Counted from the first letter of the stretch, positions 8,802 through 20,431 are shown. The stretch is DNA of 64,000 nt from Echinicola jeungdonensis (GCF_030409905.1 NZ_JAUFQT010000001.1:427001-491000); one strand, 5' to 3'. Translations and numbers: made by a program. The notes: generated from the letters alone by a model not told the origin.

Positions 8802-11075
8802 ATGCCAATTAAAATAAGAAAAGAAGATGCCCTCAATTACCATAAACAGGGTAGTCCTGGAAAAATAGAGGTCATACCAACCAAGCCATTATCCAGCCAA
8901 CTTGACCTGGCCTTAGCTTATTCGCCCGGGGTGGCAGAGCCTTGCAAAGAAATTGCTGCCCAAAAAGAAAAAGTTTATCAATACACTTCCAAAGGCAACC
9001 TGGTTGCCGTTATTTCCAATGGAACAGCTGTTTTGGGCCTTGGGGATATAGGACCTGAAGCTGGAAAACCTGTTATGGAAGGTAAGGGGGTGCTTTTTAA
9101 GAAGTTTGCCGGGATTGATGTTTTTGATATAGAAATTGATGAGAAAGATCCCTATAAACTGATTCAGACCATCAAATCCCTGGAGCCCACTTTCGGTGGG
9201 ATAAATTTAGAGGACATCAAGGCACCTGAATGTTTTATTATTGAGCAGACCCTTAAAAAGGAAATGAATATTCCGGTCATGCATGATGACCAACACGGGA
9301 CAGCAATCATTTCTGGTGCAGCCCTCTTAAATGCCCTGGAGCTTGTAGGCAAAAAAATTGAAGATATCCGGTTGGTAGTCAATGGGGCTGGAGCCTCTGC
9401 CATTTCATGCACCCGTTTTTACATGTCCCTTGGGGTGCAAAAGAAAAACATCATCATGTGTGATAAATCTGGGGTAATCCGGACTGATAGGGCGGAATTG
9501 GATGATATTAAAAAAGAGTTTGCCCTGGAAAGCGGTCCTGAAAAAAACCTGTCTGATGCCCTCGATGGAGCAGATGTCTTTTTGGGACTTTCGGCAGGAA
9601 ATGTGGTTTCCAAGGACCAAATCATGTTAATGGCCCCCAACCCTATCGTCTTTGCCCTAGCTAACCCCGACCCTGAAATTTCCTATGATGTAGCCACAGC
9701 AGCCCGGGAAGACCTGATCATGGCTACTGGACGCTCTGACTATCCAAACCAAGTCAACAATGTATTGGGATTTCCTTATATCTTCCGGGGTGCATTGGAT
9801 GTACGCTCCCTGAGCATCAATGAAGAAATGAAATTGGCGGCAGCACAGGCCATTGCCAAGTTGGCCAAAGAACCTGTTCCGGACATCGTCAATAAAGCTT
9901 ACGGTGATGAGCAAATAAGTTTTGGCAAAGATTACTTAATCCCCAAACCTTTGGATCCAAGATTGATCACCACTATTGCCCCGGCAGTTGCCAAAGCAGC
10001 AATGGATTCAGGAATTGCCCAAAACCCAATAAACGACTGGGATGCTTATGAACTGGATCTCAAAGAACGAATAGGTATCGACCAAAGATTGATGTCCAGG
10101 GTGATTTCCAGGGCCAAGAAAAACCCGAAAAAAATTGTCTTTGCTGAGGCTGATAACCGAAAAATCCTCAAGGCAGCTCAGCTTATTGTGGATGAAAAGA
10201 TCGGTGAACCTATTCTTCTGGGTAATAGGAAGACCATACTCAAGTTGATAGAAGATAATGCCTTGGATTTGCAAAGTGTCCCTATTATCGACCCTTTTGA
10301 GGAGACGGAAAGGATGGAAAGGTATGGTAAAATCCTTTATGAAAAGCGAAAAAGGAAAGGCATGACTCCTTATGAGGGGCAAAAATTGATGCGGGACCGG
10401 AATTACTTTGGTGCCATGATGGTGGAATTGGAAGAAGCTGATGCCTTAATTTCTGGCTTGACCAAGGATTACCCCAAAACCATTTTGCCAGCCCTGCATG
10501 TTATTGGTGTGAAAGAAGGAGTTGACAGAGTGGCGGGGATGTATATTATGAATTCCGATAAAGGGCCCTTCTTCTTTGCCGATACCACAGTAAATGTTAA
10601 CCCTACCGATGATCAAATTGTGGAAATCATTGGTTTGACAGCAGATGCAGTAAGGTTTTTCGACATTGAACCTCGAATTGCCCTGCTTTCCTATTCTAAC
10701 TTTGGTTCTGCTAAAGGAAATACCCCCACCAAAATGGCTCAGGCAACCGCAAAAGCCAAGGCCAGGTTCCCGGAACTTGTCATAGAAGGGGAAATGCAGG
10801 GAAATGTGGCCTTAAATGAAAAGCTCCAGCAGGAAACCTATCCCTTTAGTGCCCTAGCCAATAAAAAGGCCAATACCCTAATATTTCCCAACTTGAGTTC
10901 AGGAAACATTTCCTATAAACTGGTAGCTGATATTGGGAATGCTGAAGCCATTGGCCCTATCCTTTTAGGGATGAATAAACCGGTTCATATATTACAATTG
11001 GGCAGTTCTATCAGGGAAATTGTCAATATGGTAGCCATTGCTGTAGTGGATGCCCAAACACAGGATATAGTATGA
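8802..11075 (+). CDS. maeB: NADP-dependent malic enzyme with C-terminal phosphotransacetylase-like domain
   Basis: 757 aa. The N-terminal half is malic enzyme: [12 protein letters not shown], then the NAD(P)-binding part with [12 protein letters not shown] (about 190-205) and LANPDPEIS. It decarboxylates malate to pyruvate with reduction of NADP+. The C-terminal half (about 430-757) is a PTA_PTB domain as in the hybrid MaeB enzymes, where it mostly binds regulators such as acetyl-CoA and helps oligomerisation rather than transferring acetyl groups. ruvA starts within the last four bases (ATGA overlap), so the two are translationally coupled despite unrelated roles. Confidence 0.94.
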   Translation: MPIKIRKEDALNYHKQGSPGKIEVIPTKPLSSQLDLALAYSPGVAEPCKEIAAQKEKVYQYTSKGNLVAVISNGTAVLGLGDIGPEAGKPVMEGKGVLFKKFAGIDVFDIEIDEKDPYKLIQTIKSLEPTFGGINLEDIKAPECFIIEQTLKKEMNIPVMHDDQHGTAIISGAALLNALELVGKKIEDIRLVVNGAGASAISCTRFYMSLGVQKKNIIMCDKSGVIRTDRAELDDIKKEFALESGPEKNLSDALDGADVFLGLSAGNVVSKDQIMLMAPNPIVFALANPDPEISYDVATAAREDLIMATGRSDYPNQVNNVLGFPYIFRGALDVRSLSINEEMKLAAAQAIAKLAKEPVPDIVNKAYGDEQISFGKDYLIPKPLDPRLITTIAPAVAKAAMDSGIAQNPINDWDAYELDLKERIGIDQRLMSRVISRAKKNPKKIVFAEADNRKILKAAQLIVDEKIGEPILLGNRKTILKLIEDNALDLQSVPIIDPFEETERMERYGKILYEKRKRKGMTPYEGQKLMRDRNYFGAMMVELEEADALISGLTKDYPKTILPALHVIGVKEGVDRVAGMYIMNSDKGPFFFADTTVNVNPTDDQIVEIIGLTADAVRFFDIEPRIALLSYSNFGSAKGNTPTKMAQATAKAKARFPELVIEGEMQGNVALNEKLQQETYPFSALANKKANTLIFPNLSSGNISYKLVADIGNAEAIGPILLGMNKPVHILQLGSSIREIVNMVAIAVVDAQTQDIV

Positions 11076-11668
11076 TTGATTATTTGAAAGGTCGATTGGT
11101 CACCAAGGACCCAACCTTTTTGGTCATTGATATCCATGGTATCGGTTACCATGTTAAAATATCTTTGAACACCTATTCGCAAATAAAGGATGAGGAGCAG
11201 GTCATGCTCCTCACCCATTTACACATAAAAGAAGATGCCCATACCCTTTATGGATTTAAGGATGCTTCAGAAAAAAAGTTGTTTTTGGATTTGATTTCCA
11301 TCAGTGGTGTGGGACCTAATACTGGCTTAATGATTCTTTCTTCCCTAAATAGCCAGGAACTGGAACAGGCAATTGTACAGGAAGACCATAAAACCATCCA
11401 GAAAGTAAAAGGTGTTGGATTAAAAACTGCCCAGAGGATAGTCTTGGAACTGAAAGATAAAATCAAGAAATCGGCACCAGTAGGAGCTGTGGCAGGTGAG
11501 GGATTTTTAAATCAAAACAACCAAATCAAGGAGGAAGCCCTCCAAGCATTGGTTACGCTGGGCTTTCCAAAAGCCACTGCAGAAAAAAATATTGCTGCTG
11601 TATTGAAAAAATCAGACTCAGAAATTTCATTGGAAGCATTAATTAAAGCATCTTTAAAATCATCTTAA
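11072..11668 (+). CDS. ruvA: Holliday junction branch migration protein RuvA
   Basis: Tetrameric protein that holds the four-way DNA junction and recruits the RuvB motor. 198 aa with the three usual domains: an OB fold (1-63, starting [10 protein letters not shown]), two helix-hairpin-helix motifs (ISGVGPNTGL about 78-87, VKGVGLKTAQRIV about 112-124) and a C-terminal RuvB-contact domain (about 150-198, EEALQALVTLGF). It overlaps maeB by four bases, and sprA follows 12 bases later. ruvB and ruvC are not in the window. Confidence 0.96.
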   Translation: MIDYLKGRLVTKDPTFLVIDIHGIGYHVKISLNTYSQIKDEEQVMLLTHLHIKEDAHTLYGFKDASEKKLFLDLISISGVGPNTGLMILSSLNSQELEQAIVQEDHKTIQKVKGVGLKTAQRIVLELKDKIKKSAPVGAVAGEGFLNQNNQIKEEALQALVTLGFPKATAEKNIAAVLKKSDSEISLEALIKASLKSS

Positions 11669-11680
11669 TTTCCATTACAC

Positions 11681-14600
11681 TTGATTAACCCAAAACCATA
11701 TTTTTTTTCAGGTGATAGTTCAAAATATTTTTATACAACAATAATATTGTTGTTTGCTTTATATTTTTTGTCTTCTACAATATCATTTGGACAAGAGACC
11801 AATCAAGACAGTACAAAAACCAGGCTGGACTCTCTGGAGGAAAGGCGGACTTTGCCTTCCTTTTTATTATGGGATGATATGGATACCAATCCCCTTTATC
11901 CTCTAAATTCCCCCATGAGGAAAAGAAGATCCCCCTTTATTTTGCCTCCGCCCACCGATAGAGAAATAGAAATAGAACTTGATTCTACACTTCATTACCG
12001 GGTTTATGATGAAGTAGATTCTGCAGATGCGGAATCAGGATACAGCTATGATTTCGAGGATTTTTCTAAAATCCAGGAACTGCGAATGCGGCAGGAATAT
12101 TGGAGAAACAGGTCAAGGGGATTAGAGGGAGAAAGTGCCGTGGGTGGACGGGGATTGATCCCTCCCATTACCATGAGCCCAACCTTTGACCGCTTATTTG
12201 GGGGAAGTGAGATCAACATTGTTCCCACAGGTTATGTTAACCTGGATTTTGGTGGAATCTTCAGAAGAATCGATAATCCTTCCATCCCCATCCGCCAACA
12301 AAGAAACGGTGGATTTAATTTTGACCAGCAAATCCAAATGAGTGTCAATGGCAATTTGGGTCAAAAAATGCGCATTGGGGCCAATTTTGACAGTAATAAT
12401 TCCTTTGATTTTGAAAACCAGCTCAAAGTAGAATATACGGGATTTGAAGAGGATATAGTTAAAAGTATAGAAATAGGCAATGTCAGTATGCCGGTCCAAA
12501 ACAGCCTTATCCAGGGTGCACAAAACTTGTTCGGGGTCAAAACCCAAATGCAATTTGGAAAACTTTTTATGACCGCAGTGGCTTCCACTCAAAGGGGACG
12601 CAGGGATGAAATTGTGATTGAAGGGGGAGGTCAGGGGAGGCCCTTTGAATTCAGGGCTTCAAATTATGATGAAAACCGCCATTTCTTCCTGGGCCACTTT
12701 TTCAGGGAAAATTATGAAAGGTGGTTAAGAGGACTTCCACAGGTTTTATCAGGAGTAAATGTTACCCGGGTGGAAGTTTATATCATGAACAGGGCCAACA
12801 ACACCGAAACCTTAAGGAATTTTACCGCTTTTATGGACCTTGGAGAAGGACAAAGGATCTACCGGCCTGAAAATCCCAATATTGGAAGTGGAAGTCCAGA
12901 TGCTCCCGCTTCCAATGGGGCCAATGAATTATTTGAAAACTTAACCAACAACCCTGCGTTCAGGCCCTATGACAATGCCTCTACTGCCATAGAAAGTGAT
13001 TTGGGATTGGTCAAAGGGACAGACTTTGAACAGGTAAACGGTGCCAGGAAATTGGGGCAAAATGAATATACATTCCACAAAGAATTGGGTTATCTTTCCC
13101 TAAACCGGAAATTGCAAAACGATGAAGTGTTGGCGGTTTCCTATGAATACACCTATAATGGCCAGTCCTACAAAGTGGGCGAGTTATCGGAAGATTATCA
13201 AAACAGGCCAGAAAATGAGGTATTGTTTTTAAAATTACTCCGGCCGGCAAGAATAAACACTCAGGTTCCTACTTGGGACTTGATGATGAAAAACATTTAT
13301 AATTTCAATGCCAACCAAATCAAACAGGAAGGCTTTCAATTGCAAGTCATTTACCGGGACGACCGGACCGGTTTGGATAACCCCAGTTTGTTGGAAGGTG
13401 AGGAAGTCAAAGATGTACCACTCATCCGGCTTATGGGCTTGGATAATCTAAACCCCCAAAATGACCCCCAGCCGGATGGAAATTTTGACTTTGTCCCGGG
13501 GCTTACCATTTTTCCGGACAAGGGAATGCTCATATTCCCCGTTCTTGAACCATTTGGACAGAACCTGGAAAAGCATTTTCTGCCCAATGAAGAAAGCCTG
13601 AAAAACAAATATGTTTATGATACGCTTTATAATACCACCCAGGCTGATGCAGAATTAGTAACCCGCCTCAACAAATATTACTTAAAAGGAAGCATGACAG
13701 CGGGTTCTGCATCGGAAATCATGTTGCCGGGTTTAAACATTTCTGAGGGTTCGGTATTGTTAACAGCTGGAAATATCCCCCTCACAGAAGGGGTGGATTA
13801 TACGGTGGATTATAATATTGGCAGGGTGGTCATTATCAATGAGGGTATATTACAATCCGGAAAAAGGATTAAGGTTAGTTTTGAGAAGGCCGACTTGGTA
13901 TCCTTCCAGACCCGAAGTTTATTGGGTACCCGGTTTGACTATTTATTCAATGAAAATTTAAACCTTGGAGGTACCTTTTTATACCTTAACGAGCGGCCAA
14001 ATATCACCCGGATCAGTACTGGAAATGAAACTATAAGGAACAGCCTTTGGGGAGTGGACCTGAACTATAGCGATGAATCCAGATGGCTTACCAAACTTGC
14101 CGATGCACTGCCCTTTACCGACACTAAAGAACAATCTTTGATTACTTTTAATGGAGAATTTGCCCATTTAATCCCTGGCACCTCCAATCAGGTCAATGGT
14201 GAAGGGACTTCCTATATAGATGATTTTGAAGCAGCTATCACACCATTTAGCTTGGGAGGATCACCCCAAAACTGGAGCCTTGCATCCACTCCAAGGACGG
14301 AGGACAATCGTTTTGACCTGAGCATGCAAACAGAGGACCGCCTGGGCAATGCCTATAGGAGGGCCAAACTTGCCTGGTATAATATTGACAATATTTTCTA
14401 TAGGGAAACAGGACAGGGCGTCCCCTCAAATATCACCAGTGAAGATCGAAGAAACCATTATGTACGAAGGGTTATCCCCCAGGAAATTTTCCAACAAAGG
14501 GATAGGGATGTGATCGTCACCCCTGAACCTCTGTTTGAACTTGCCTATTTTCCACATGAACGGGGAATGTATAATTATAATCCCAATTTGACAGACCGGG

Positions 14601-17600
14601 GATTGCTCCCCAATCCCGAAGATAATTACGGGGGGATAACCCGGGCCATTACCTCAGAAGTGGATTTTGACCGCACCAATATCGAATACATAGAATTTTG
14701 GATGATGGATCCCTTTATTGATGGGGAAAATGGCCGGGTAATGGATGGTGTTTTTAATGAAAACAATACCACAGGGGGTAAATTGGTTTTCAACTTGGGA
14801 GAAATCTCAGAAGATGTGATAAAGGATAGCCGGCATGCATTTGAAAATGGCCTTCCTGCAGATGGTGACCCAACTGAAACCACCACCAATGAATGGGGGC
14901 GGGTTACCAATGAACAATATTTGACGCCAGGGTTTGATAACAGCCCTGAATCAAGACCCAACCAGGATGTAGGTCTTGATGGATTGAGTAGCGAAGATGA
15001 AACTACTTTTTTTGCTGACCGTTTCCTTAACCGCCTCAATGTAGATTCCGATGTGATGGAGGAAATTGAAGAGGATCCTTCTGGTGATCAATTCCGCTAT
15101 TACCTAAATACGGAATATGACCAAAATAACATTAAAATCCTGGAAAGGTATAAAAAATACAACGGCATGGAGAATAACACTCCCATTACCGCCAATTCCA
15201 ACCTACCCTACACCCCTTCCGGCTCCAATGAGCCCGATAACGAAGACCTTAATAATGACAACACCATCAACGAAACTGAAAATTATTATGAATATCAGGT
15301 AGACCTGAGGCCCAATACTATGGATGTGGGACAAAACTACATCGTGGATAAGGTTTCCCATGTTGAAAATGGTGAGGAAGTCAATTGGTACTTATTCCGT
15401 ATCCCCATTCGCCAACCTGATGGTGTCCAAGGAGATATTTCCGGATTTAAATCCATGCGCTTTATCCGAACCTATTTGACGGATTTCCAACAGCCTGTTG
15501 TGCTAAGAATGGCAAAATTCCAGTTGGTAGGGAGCCAATGGAGAACTTTTGAGGAATCTTTGTATGAAAGGGATTTCACTGAAATTCCGGAACCTGATAA
15601 TTCCAATTTGACGGTGGGCGTAGTCAATATTGAGGAAAACGGTCAGGGAAGTACCGAACAAAGCCCCTATGTACTCCCCCCGGGTTTTACCAGGGACAGG
15701 GACAATACTTCAACTGTGGAAAGACAACTCAATGAACAATCCCTGCGGCTATGTATCGACAATTTACAGCATCGGGATGCAAGAGCCGTATTTAAAAATG
15801 TCAACCTGGATTTGGTTCAGTATGGACGCCTAAAAATGTTTTTGCATGCTGACAGCCAGGATGCGGAAGATGGAGAGCTGAGCGCTTTTCTTCGCATTGG
15901 TACAGATTATACCGAAAATTATTATGAAATAGAAGTCCCCTTAATGGTCACTCCACCTGGCACCAGGGATCCAAGACAGATTTGGCCATTAGAAAATGAA
16001 ATTGATATTGCCATTGATGAATTGGTGGGAGTAAAAGTGGAAAGGGACAATAACCGGGTTCCACAGAACCTCCCCTATTCTGTCCAAATCCGCCAATACA
16101 GGGTTACAGTAGTGGGACGTCCCGAGCTGAATTTTGTCCAAGGGATGATGTTGGGGGTTAGAAACCCTTCCTCTACCGGAACAAGTAGTAAATCCGTTTG
16201 CATTTGGGCCAATGAACTCAGGGTAACCGAGTTCAACAAATCCTCCGGATGGGCAGCCAATGCCAGACTTAATGCCCAGATTGCGGATGTGGCTACCATT
16301 TCCTCTACCATCCGCCACAACACCTTCGGATTTGGAAGTCTAGAAACCCGCTTATCCGAAAGGGCGAGGGAATCCACCACCCAATATGATGTCTCAGCCA
16401 ATGTCCAAGTGGATCGCTTGTTACCTGATGTATTGGGGGTCAGCATTCCCTTGTATGTCAGCCTGGAAAATTCCACTACCAAACCGGAGTTTGACCCATT
16501 AAACCCTGATGTTCCCTTTGAACTTGCGCTTACCAAATTCAGGACGGATGCTGAAAGGGAAGCCTATAAGGACCTTGTTTTGGATCAGGTCAAAAGACGA
16601 AATATTAGCTTTACCAATGTGAGAAAAGTCCGGAAGGATGAGGAAAAGAAGAAAAGGATCTATGACATTGAAAATTTTGCTTTTTCTTATTCCTATGGGT
16701 TGGTAAAAGAAAGTAATATCAATACAGAAGACTATACTTTTGAAACCTATAAAGGAAATATTACCTATAATTACCAGCCCACACCCCTGGTTCTTGAGCC
16801 TTTCAAAAATTGGAAAATACTGGAAAGTCCGCATCTGCAGCTTATCCGGGATTTTAATCTCAACCTAGCTCCATCCATGATCACTGCTAGATTGGATGTT
16901 GACAGGAGCTTTATGCGGACACAATACCGAAATGATCAGTTGACTACTGAAGGAGTAGATCCCCTTTTCCAAAAAAGATTCTTTATTAACCGTTTTTACA
17001 GCCTCAACTGGGATTTGACCAAAAATCTGACCGTTGATTATACCGCAAGAGTCAATGCGGTTGTTGATGAACCTGAAGGGGATCTGGATACTGAAGCCAA
17101 AATCGATTCAGTAAAAAATAATGTCAAAAATTTGGGAAGGCCCACCAACTACAATCATCAATTGGTAGCCAATTACCATATACCCACTGAAAAGTCGCCA
17201 ATATTGGATTGGATCAATGCAGATTTTAGATATGAAGCAACCTACAGTTGGTTGACAGGGGCCATAGGTCAAAGGGACACCTTGGGCAACGTCATCCAAA
17301 ATACCAGGGACCGGTCCCTCAATGGTAAATTGGATTTAATACAGCTGTACAATAAGGTAAATAGGTTAAAAGCACTCAACTCCCCTAAACGCCCCAGTAT
17401 TCCTGGCCAATCCAATAATGAAAAGGATAAAAAGGAAATTAATACGGGCGGATGGTTCAATGAGCTGTTAAAAGTGGCGATGATGATCAAGGAAATTAGT
17501 GGGCGTTATAATATAGTGGAAGGAACTTTCCTTCCTGGTTATATGGAAAACACGGGATTGTTTGGTCTGGACCGGAGCTTTATGAACCCTGGACTTGGGT

Positions 17601-18814
17601 TTATTATTGGAAGCCAAAATAGTGGAATTCGCTATGATCTGGCCTCAGAGGGAGTTATGGCTCCAAGCAATCAACTGACCCAAACTTTCCGGCAAAATCA
17701 GACAAAAAATTTACAAATAAATGCAATTGTAGAACCAGTAAAGGATTTCAGGATCACCTTGGATATGCGAAAAAGAGAGACAGGAAATTATAATGAAATT
17801 TTCCGGTACTCAGAAGCTGAAAATGACTATGTTTCCATTAATCCCAACCGCCTAGGGGCTTATAATCTCAGTTACAACCTCATAAAAACGGCATTTGCCA
17901 AGGATGATGAGGACAATAATTCTCCATTGTTCTCCAACTTTGAAACTTATCGTCAAACCATACAAAGCCGCTTGGAAAGCCAAAACCCTGGAGGGACCTA
18001 TGAACTCAATGGCCAAGATGTATTGATCCCATCTTTTTTGGCTGCATATTCAGGAAAGTCCCCGAATGAAATTGGCCTAAGCCCCTTCCCTAAAACCCCT
18101 TTACCCAATTGGAGAGTGGAATACAGGGGATTGTCCCGAATCCCATGGCTTGAGGAATATTTCTCCTCCATCAATCTGACGCATAATTACACATCCTCAT
18201 ATGATGTCAGCAATTTCTCCAACTCATTGCTATATAAAAACGGATTGGAGTTATACAATAGCCTTCAAAATTATCCCCAGGCAAGTTTGACGGATGAATT
18301 TGGAAGTTATATTCCTGTATTTGTGCTGAATCAGGTTGTATTATCAGAACGTTTTTCTCCGTTGATCGGGGTAGATGTGCTTACCAAGGATCGTATGAGC
18401 ATTTCCATGGAATACAATATGGAACGGAACATTGGATTGAATTTCTCCAATGCCCAAGTCACCGAGCAAAAAAGCAAGGATTTCAGCTTCAACCTGGGGT
18501 ACACAAAATCAGGGGTAAAAATCCCTTTCAAAATACAGGGAAGACAACAGGTACTGGACAATGATTTGGAAATCCGGATTAATACCCGAATAGTGGATAC
18601 CCAAACCTTGCAGCGGAAAATTGGAGAGGAAAGCACCGTGACCAATGGTAACCTTAATCTTCAGATCCGGCCCACCGTTGCCTATTTGATCAATCAAAAC
18701 CTAAGGGTTTCCGTCTATTTTGACCGCACGGTCAATGAACCCAAAATAAGTACTTCTTACAGAAGAAGTTCCACAGCCTTTGGGGGACAGTTGCGATTTA
18801 ATTTAGGCCAATAG
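11681..18814 (+). CDS. sprA: SprA, outer-membrane translocon of the type IX secretion system
   Basis: 2377 aa, the expected size of SprA/Sov, the giant beta-barrel through which type IX substrates (gliding adhesins, hydrolases) cross the outer membrane. The start is a TTG 12 bases after ruvA. It gives a signal-type N-terminus (TTIILLFALYFLSS, then SFGQE), and no ATG occurs upstream. Typical features are DRLFGGSEINIVPTGYVNLD near the N-terminus, repeated aromatic beta-strand segments, and a barrel-strand end (FGGQLRFNLGQ). It is intact over 7.1 kb. Its presence implies that the cell uses T9SS, though no CTD-bearing substrate is recognised nearby. Confidence 0.96.
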   Translation: MINPKPYFFSGDSSKYFYTTIILLFALYFLSSTISFGQETNQDSTKTRLDSLEERRTLPSFLLWDDMDTNPLYPLNSPMRKRRSPFILPPPTDREIEIELDSTLHYRVYDEVDSADAESGYSYDFEDFSKIQELRMRQEYWRNRSRGLEGESAVGGRGLIPPITMSPTFDRLFGGSEINIVPTGYVNLDFGGIFRRIDNPSIPIRQQRNGGFNFDQQIQMSVNGNLGQKMRIGANFDSNNSFDFENQLKVEYTGFEEDIVKSIEIGNVSMPVQNSLIQGAQNLFGVKTQMQFGKLFMTAVASTQRGRRDEIVIEGGGQGRPFEFRASNYDENRHFFLGHFFRENYERWLRGLPQVLSGVNVTRVEVYIMNRANNTETLRNFTAFMDLGEGQRIYRPENPNIGSGSPDAPASNGANELFENLTNNPAFRPYDNASTAIESDLGLVKGTDFEQVNGARKLGQNEYTFHKELGYLSLNRKLQNDEVLAVSYEYTYNGQSYKVGELSEDYQNRPENEVLFLKLLRPARINTQVPTWDLMMKNIYNFNANQIKQEGFQLQVIYRDDRTGLDNPSLLEGEEVKDVPLIRLMGLDNLNPQNDPQPDGNFDFVPGLTIFPDKGMLIFPVLEPFGQNLEKHFLPNEESLKNKYVYDTLYNTTQADAELVTRLNKYYLKGSMTAGSASEIMLPGLNISEGSVLLTAGNIPLTEGVDYTVDYNIGRVVIINEGILQSGKRIKVSFEKADLVSFQTRSLLGTRFDYLFNENLNLGGTFLYLNERPNITRISTGNETIRNSLWGVDLNYSDESRWLTKLADALPFTDTKEQSLITFNGEFAHLIPGTSNQVNGEGTSYIDDFEAAITPFSLGGSPQNWSLASTPRTEDNRFDLSMQTEDRLGNAYRRAKLAWYNIDNIFYRETGQGVPSNITSEDRRNHYVRRVIPQEIFQQRDRDVIVTPEPLFELAYFPHERGMYNYNPNLTDRGLLPNPEDNYGGITRAITSEVDFDRTNIEYIEFWMMDPFIDGENGRVMDGVFNENNTTGGKLVFNLGEISEDVIKDSRHAFENGLPADGDPTETTTNEWGRVTNEQYLTPGFDNSPESRPNQDVGLDGLSSEDETTFFADRFLNRLNVDSDVMEEIEEDPSGDQFRYYLNTEYDQNNIKILERYKKYNGMENNTPITANSNLPYTPSGSNEPDNEDLNNDNTINETENYYEYQVDLRPNTMDVGQNYIVDKVSHVENGEEVNWYLFRIPIRQPDGVQGDISGFKSMRFIRTYLTDFQQPVVLRMAKFQLVGSQWRTFEESLYERDFTEIPEPDNSNLTVGVVNIEENGQGSTEQSPYVLPPGFTRDRDNTSTVERQLNEQSLRLCIDNLQHRDARAVFKNVNLDLVQYGRLKMFLHADSQDAEDGELSAFLRIGTDYTENYYEIEVPLMVTPPGTRDPRQIWPLENEIDIAIDELVGVKVERDNNRVPQNLPYSVQIRQYRVTVVGRPELNFVQGMMLGVRNPSSTGTSSKSVCIWANELRVTEFNKSSGWAANARLNAQIADVATISSTIRHNTFGFGSLETRLSERARESTTQYDVSANVQVDRLLPDVLGVSIPLYVSLENSTTKPEFDPLNPDVPFELALTKFRTDAEREAYKDLVLDQVKRRNISFTNVRKVRKDEEKKKRIYDIENFAFSYSYGLVKESNINTEDYTFETYKGNITYNYQPTPLVLEPFKNWKILESPHLQLIRDFNLNLAPSMITARLDVDRSFMRTQYRNDQLTTEGVDPLFQKRFFINRFYSLNWDLTKNLTVDYTARVNAVVDEPEGDLDTEAKIDSVKNNVKNLGRPTNYNHQLVANYHIPTEKSPILDWINADFRYEATYSWLTGAIGQRDTLGNVIQNTRDRSLNGKLDLIQLYNKVNRLKALNSPKRPSIPGQSNNEKDKKEINTGGWFNELLKVAMMIKEISGRYNIVEGTFLPGYMENTGLFGLDRSFMNPGLGFIIGSQNSGIRYDLASEGVMAPSNQLTQTFRQNQTKNLQINAIVEPVKDFRITLDMRKRETGNYNEIFRYSEAENDYVSINPNRLGAYNLSYNLIKTAFAKDDEDNNSPLFSNFETYRQTIQSRLESQNPGGTYELNGQDVLIPSFLAAYSGKSPNEIGLSPFPKTPLPNWRVEYRGLSRIPWLEEYFSSINLTHNYTSSYDVSNFSNSLLYKNGLELYNSLQNYPQASLTDEFGSYIPVFVLNQVVLSERFSPLIGVDVLTKDRMSISMEYNMERNIGLNFSNAQVTEQKSKDFSFNLGYTKSGVKIPFKIQGRQQVLDNDLEIRINTRIVDTQTLQRKIGEESTVTNGNLNLQIRPTVAYLINQNLRVSVYFDRTVNEPKISTSYRRSSTAFGGQLRFNLGQ

Positions 18815-18878
18815 GTTTTATGATTTCCTGAAAGCTTGTAATTTTGGACACATTATTTAAAATCTTTATTAACTAAAT

Positions 18879-19259
18879 ATGAATTTCCCAAAAGAGTTAA
18901 AATACACCAAAGACCACGAGTGGGTGAAAATTGAAGACAATATAGCTACAATCGGAATTACGGAGTTTGCCCAAAGAGAATTGGGAGATATTGTTTATGT
19001 GGAAGTAGAAACTGTGGGTGAAACTATTGAGGCCGGAGAAGTGTTCGGTACAGTAGAAGCTGTAAAGACGGTTTCCGACTTGTTTATGCCCATAGAAGGG
19101 GAAATCATCGAATTCAATGAGGAATTGGAGGAGGCACCAGAATTGGTCAATGAAGCCCCTTACGAGGGAGGCTGGATGATCAAGGTGAAATTTGAAGGGG
19201 AGCTACCTTCGGATTTACTTTCCTCTGAAGCATATGCAGAACTCGTGGGAGAATCCTGA
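18879..19259 (+). CDS. gcvH: Glycine cleavage system H protein
   Basis: Lipoyl carrier protein that shuttles the aminomethyl group between the P, T and L proteins of the glycine cleavage system. 126 aa, with the lipoylation Lys63 in [11 protein letters not shown] and the family N-terminus [11 protein letters not shown]. The gene order sprA-gcvH-VanZ-tonB recurs in Cytophagales, to my knowledge. The other glycine cleavage genes are not in the window. Confidence 0.96.
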   Translation: MNFPKELKYTKDHEWVKIEDNIATIGITEFAQRELGDIVYVEVETVGETIEAGEVFGTVEAVKTVSDLFMPIEGEIIEFNEELEEAPELVNEAPYEGGWMIKVKFEGELPSDLLSSEAYAELVGES

Positions 19260-19638
19260 TAAAGTTCTGGGAAACCTAACAGTTGCACTTCTTTGGCTGG
19301 CCTTATTAATTTGGCTGATCTTATCTCCAGGTGAAAACCTTCCCTCCGCTCCAGACATACCTGGCTTGGACAAGATGGTTCATTTTGGACTGTTTGCCGG
19401 ATTGCTCTTTCTTTGGAACAGAGTTTGGAGATATAGGCAAAGAAAAATAAAAAAAGTGATTTTCATTACTAACTACTTAGTTTTTGGAATCATATTTGCT
19501 ATATTAATTGAAGAAGTTCAACGGTTTATACCAGACAGGTCTTATGATGTAGGAGATATTATAGCCAATTTGCTGGGAAGTATGATTGGGACCATTTGTT
19601 TTATTATTTTGTACAAGCAGCGATGTAGGTTTGTATAA
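19234..19638 (+). CDS. VanZ-like membrane protein
   Basis: 134 aa from the ATG at 19234, overlapping the end of gcvH by 26 bases; a longer frame from 19192 is less likely because it overlaps more. Four hydrophobic helices are visible ([64 protein letters not shown]). Family-typical residues include [29 protein letters not shown] and the NLLGS turn. VanZ-family proteins are named after a minor teicoplanin-resistance gene, but most relatives in Bacteroidota have no known role. Confidence 0.83.
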   Translation: MQNSWENPDKVLGNLTVALLWLALLIWLILSPGENLPSAPDIPGLDKMVHFGLFAGLLFLWNRVWRYRQRKIKKVIFITNYLVFGIIFAILIEEVQRFIPDRSYDVGDIIANLLGSMIGTICFIILYKQRCRFV

Positions 19639-19711
19639 ATAAAAATAAATGGTTACAATTGTTACCAATTAACAGAACCTGAGTTATTAACCTTTATATA
19701 GAGTATTTAAT

Positions 19712-20386
19712 ATGGAAGCTAAAAAGACGCCAAAAGCTGATTTGACCAAGAAGACAGGCATGTTCTTCCATCTTGGTCTGTTGATCAGTGTGGGCCTTGT
19801 ACTGTTCGCTTTCGAGTACAAAACTTACGAAAGCAGTGAGCTGATGGACTTGGGAACAGTAGAAGACGATTTTGAGGAATTATTGGATATTCCGATTACG
19901 GAACAACCACCTCCACCACCACCACCAGTTGAGCAACCCATCATTGAAGAAGTTCCCGATGAGGTAGAAATCGAGGAAAAAATCGAAGTTGACTTCGATG
20001 TGGATGTTCAAGAAGAAACCGTGGTCAAAGAAGTGGTGATCCAGGACGCACCCGTACAGGAAAAAGCGGATGAGATTTTCGACGTGGTAGAAACCATGCC
20101 TCAACCACCTGGTGGAATGGAAGGTTGGATGAAGTACTTAAATAAAAACCTTAAGTACCCCACCCAAGCCAGAAGAATGGGAATTGAAGGTACCGTTTAT
20201 GTAGTGTTTGTGGTTAATACAGATGGTTCTATTCAAGACGTTGGTATCCTTAGAGGTATCGGAGGTGGATGCGATGAAGAAGCCGTTAGGGTAGTGAAAA
20301 ATGCTCCTAAATGGACTCCTGGTAAACAAAGGGGGCGTCCAGTAAGGGTGAAAATGAGATTGCCCATCCGATTTAAATTGAGCTAA
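19712..20386 (+). CDS. tonB: TonB family energy transducer
   Basis: 224 aa. A short cytoplasmic N-terminus, one membrane helix (about 18-36, MFFHLGLLISVGLVLFAFE), a periplasmic stretch with a proline run and acidic residues, and a C-terminal TonB domain (about 134-224, NLKYPTQARRMGIEGTVYV to the final RFKLS). It passes proton-motive force from ExbB/ExbD to outer-membrane receptors such as the siderophore receptor at 35608. No exbBD genes are in the window. A decayed copy lies just downstream, and a strong terminator ends this transcript. Confidence 0.93.
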   Translation: MEAKKTPKADLTKKTGMFFHLGLLISVGLVLFAFEYKTYESSELMDLGTVEDDFEELLDIPITEQPPPPPPPVEQPIIEEVPDEVEIEEKIEVDFDVDVQEETVVKEVVIQDAPVQEKADEIFDVVETMPQPPGGMEGWMKYLNKNLKYPTQARRMGIEGTVYVVFVVNTDGSIQDVGILRGIGGGCDEEAVRVVKNAPKWTPGKQRGRPVRVKMRLPIRFKLS

Positions 20387-20401
20387 TCAATTCAAAATAT
20401 T

Positions 20402-20431
20402 AAAGGCTGTCAGATTTGACAGCCTTTTTTT
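20402..20431 (+). terminator. Rho-independent terminator after tonB
   Basis: Stem AAAGGCTGTCA / TTGACAGCCTTT with a very short loop, followed by seven T residues; it starts 16 bases after the tonB stop. Confidence 0.9.

Noticed and set aside
8802..11075. Malic enzyme-phosphotransacetylase fusion as a novelty
   Set aside because: This hybrid architecture is well known as MaeB in many bacteria.
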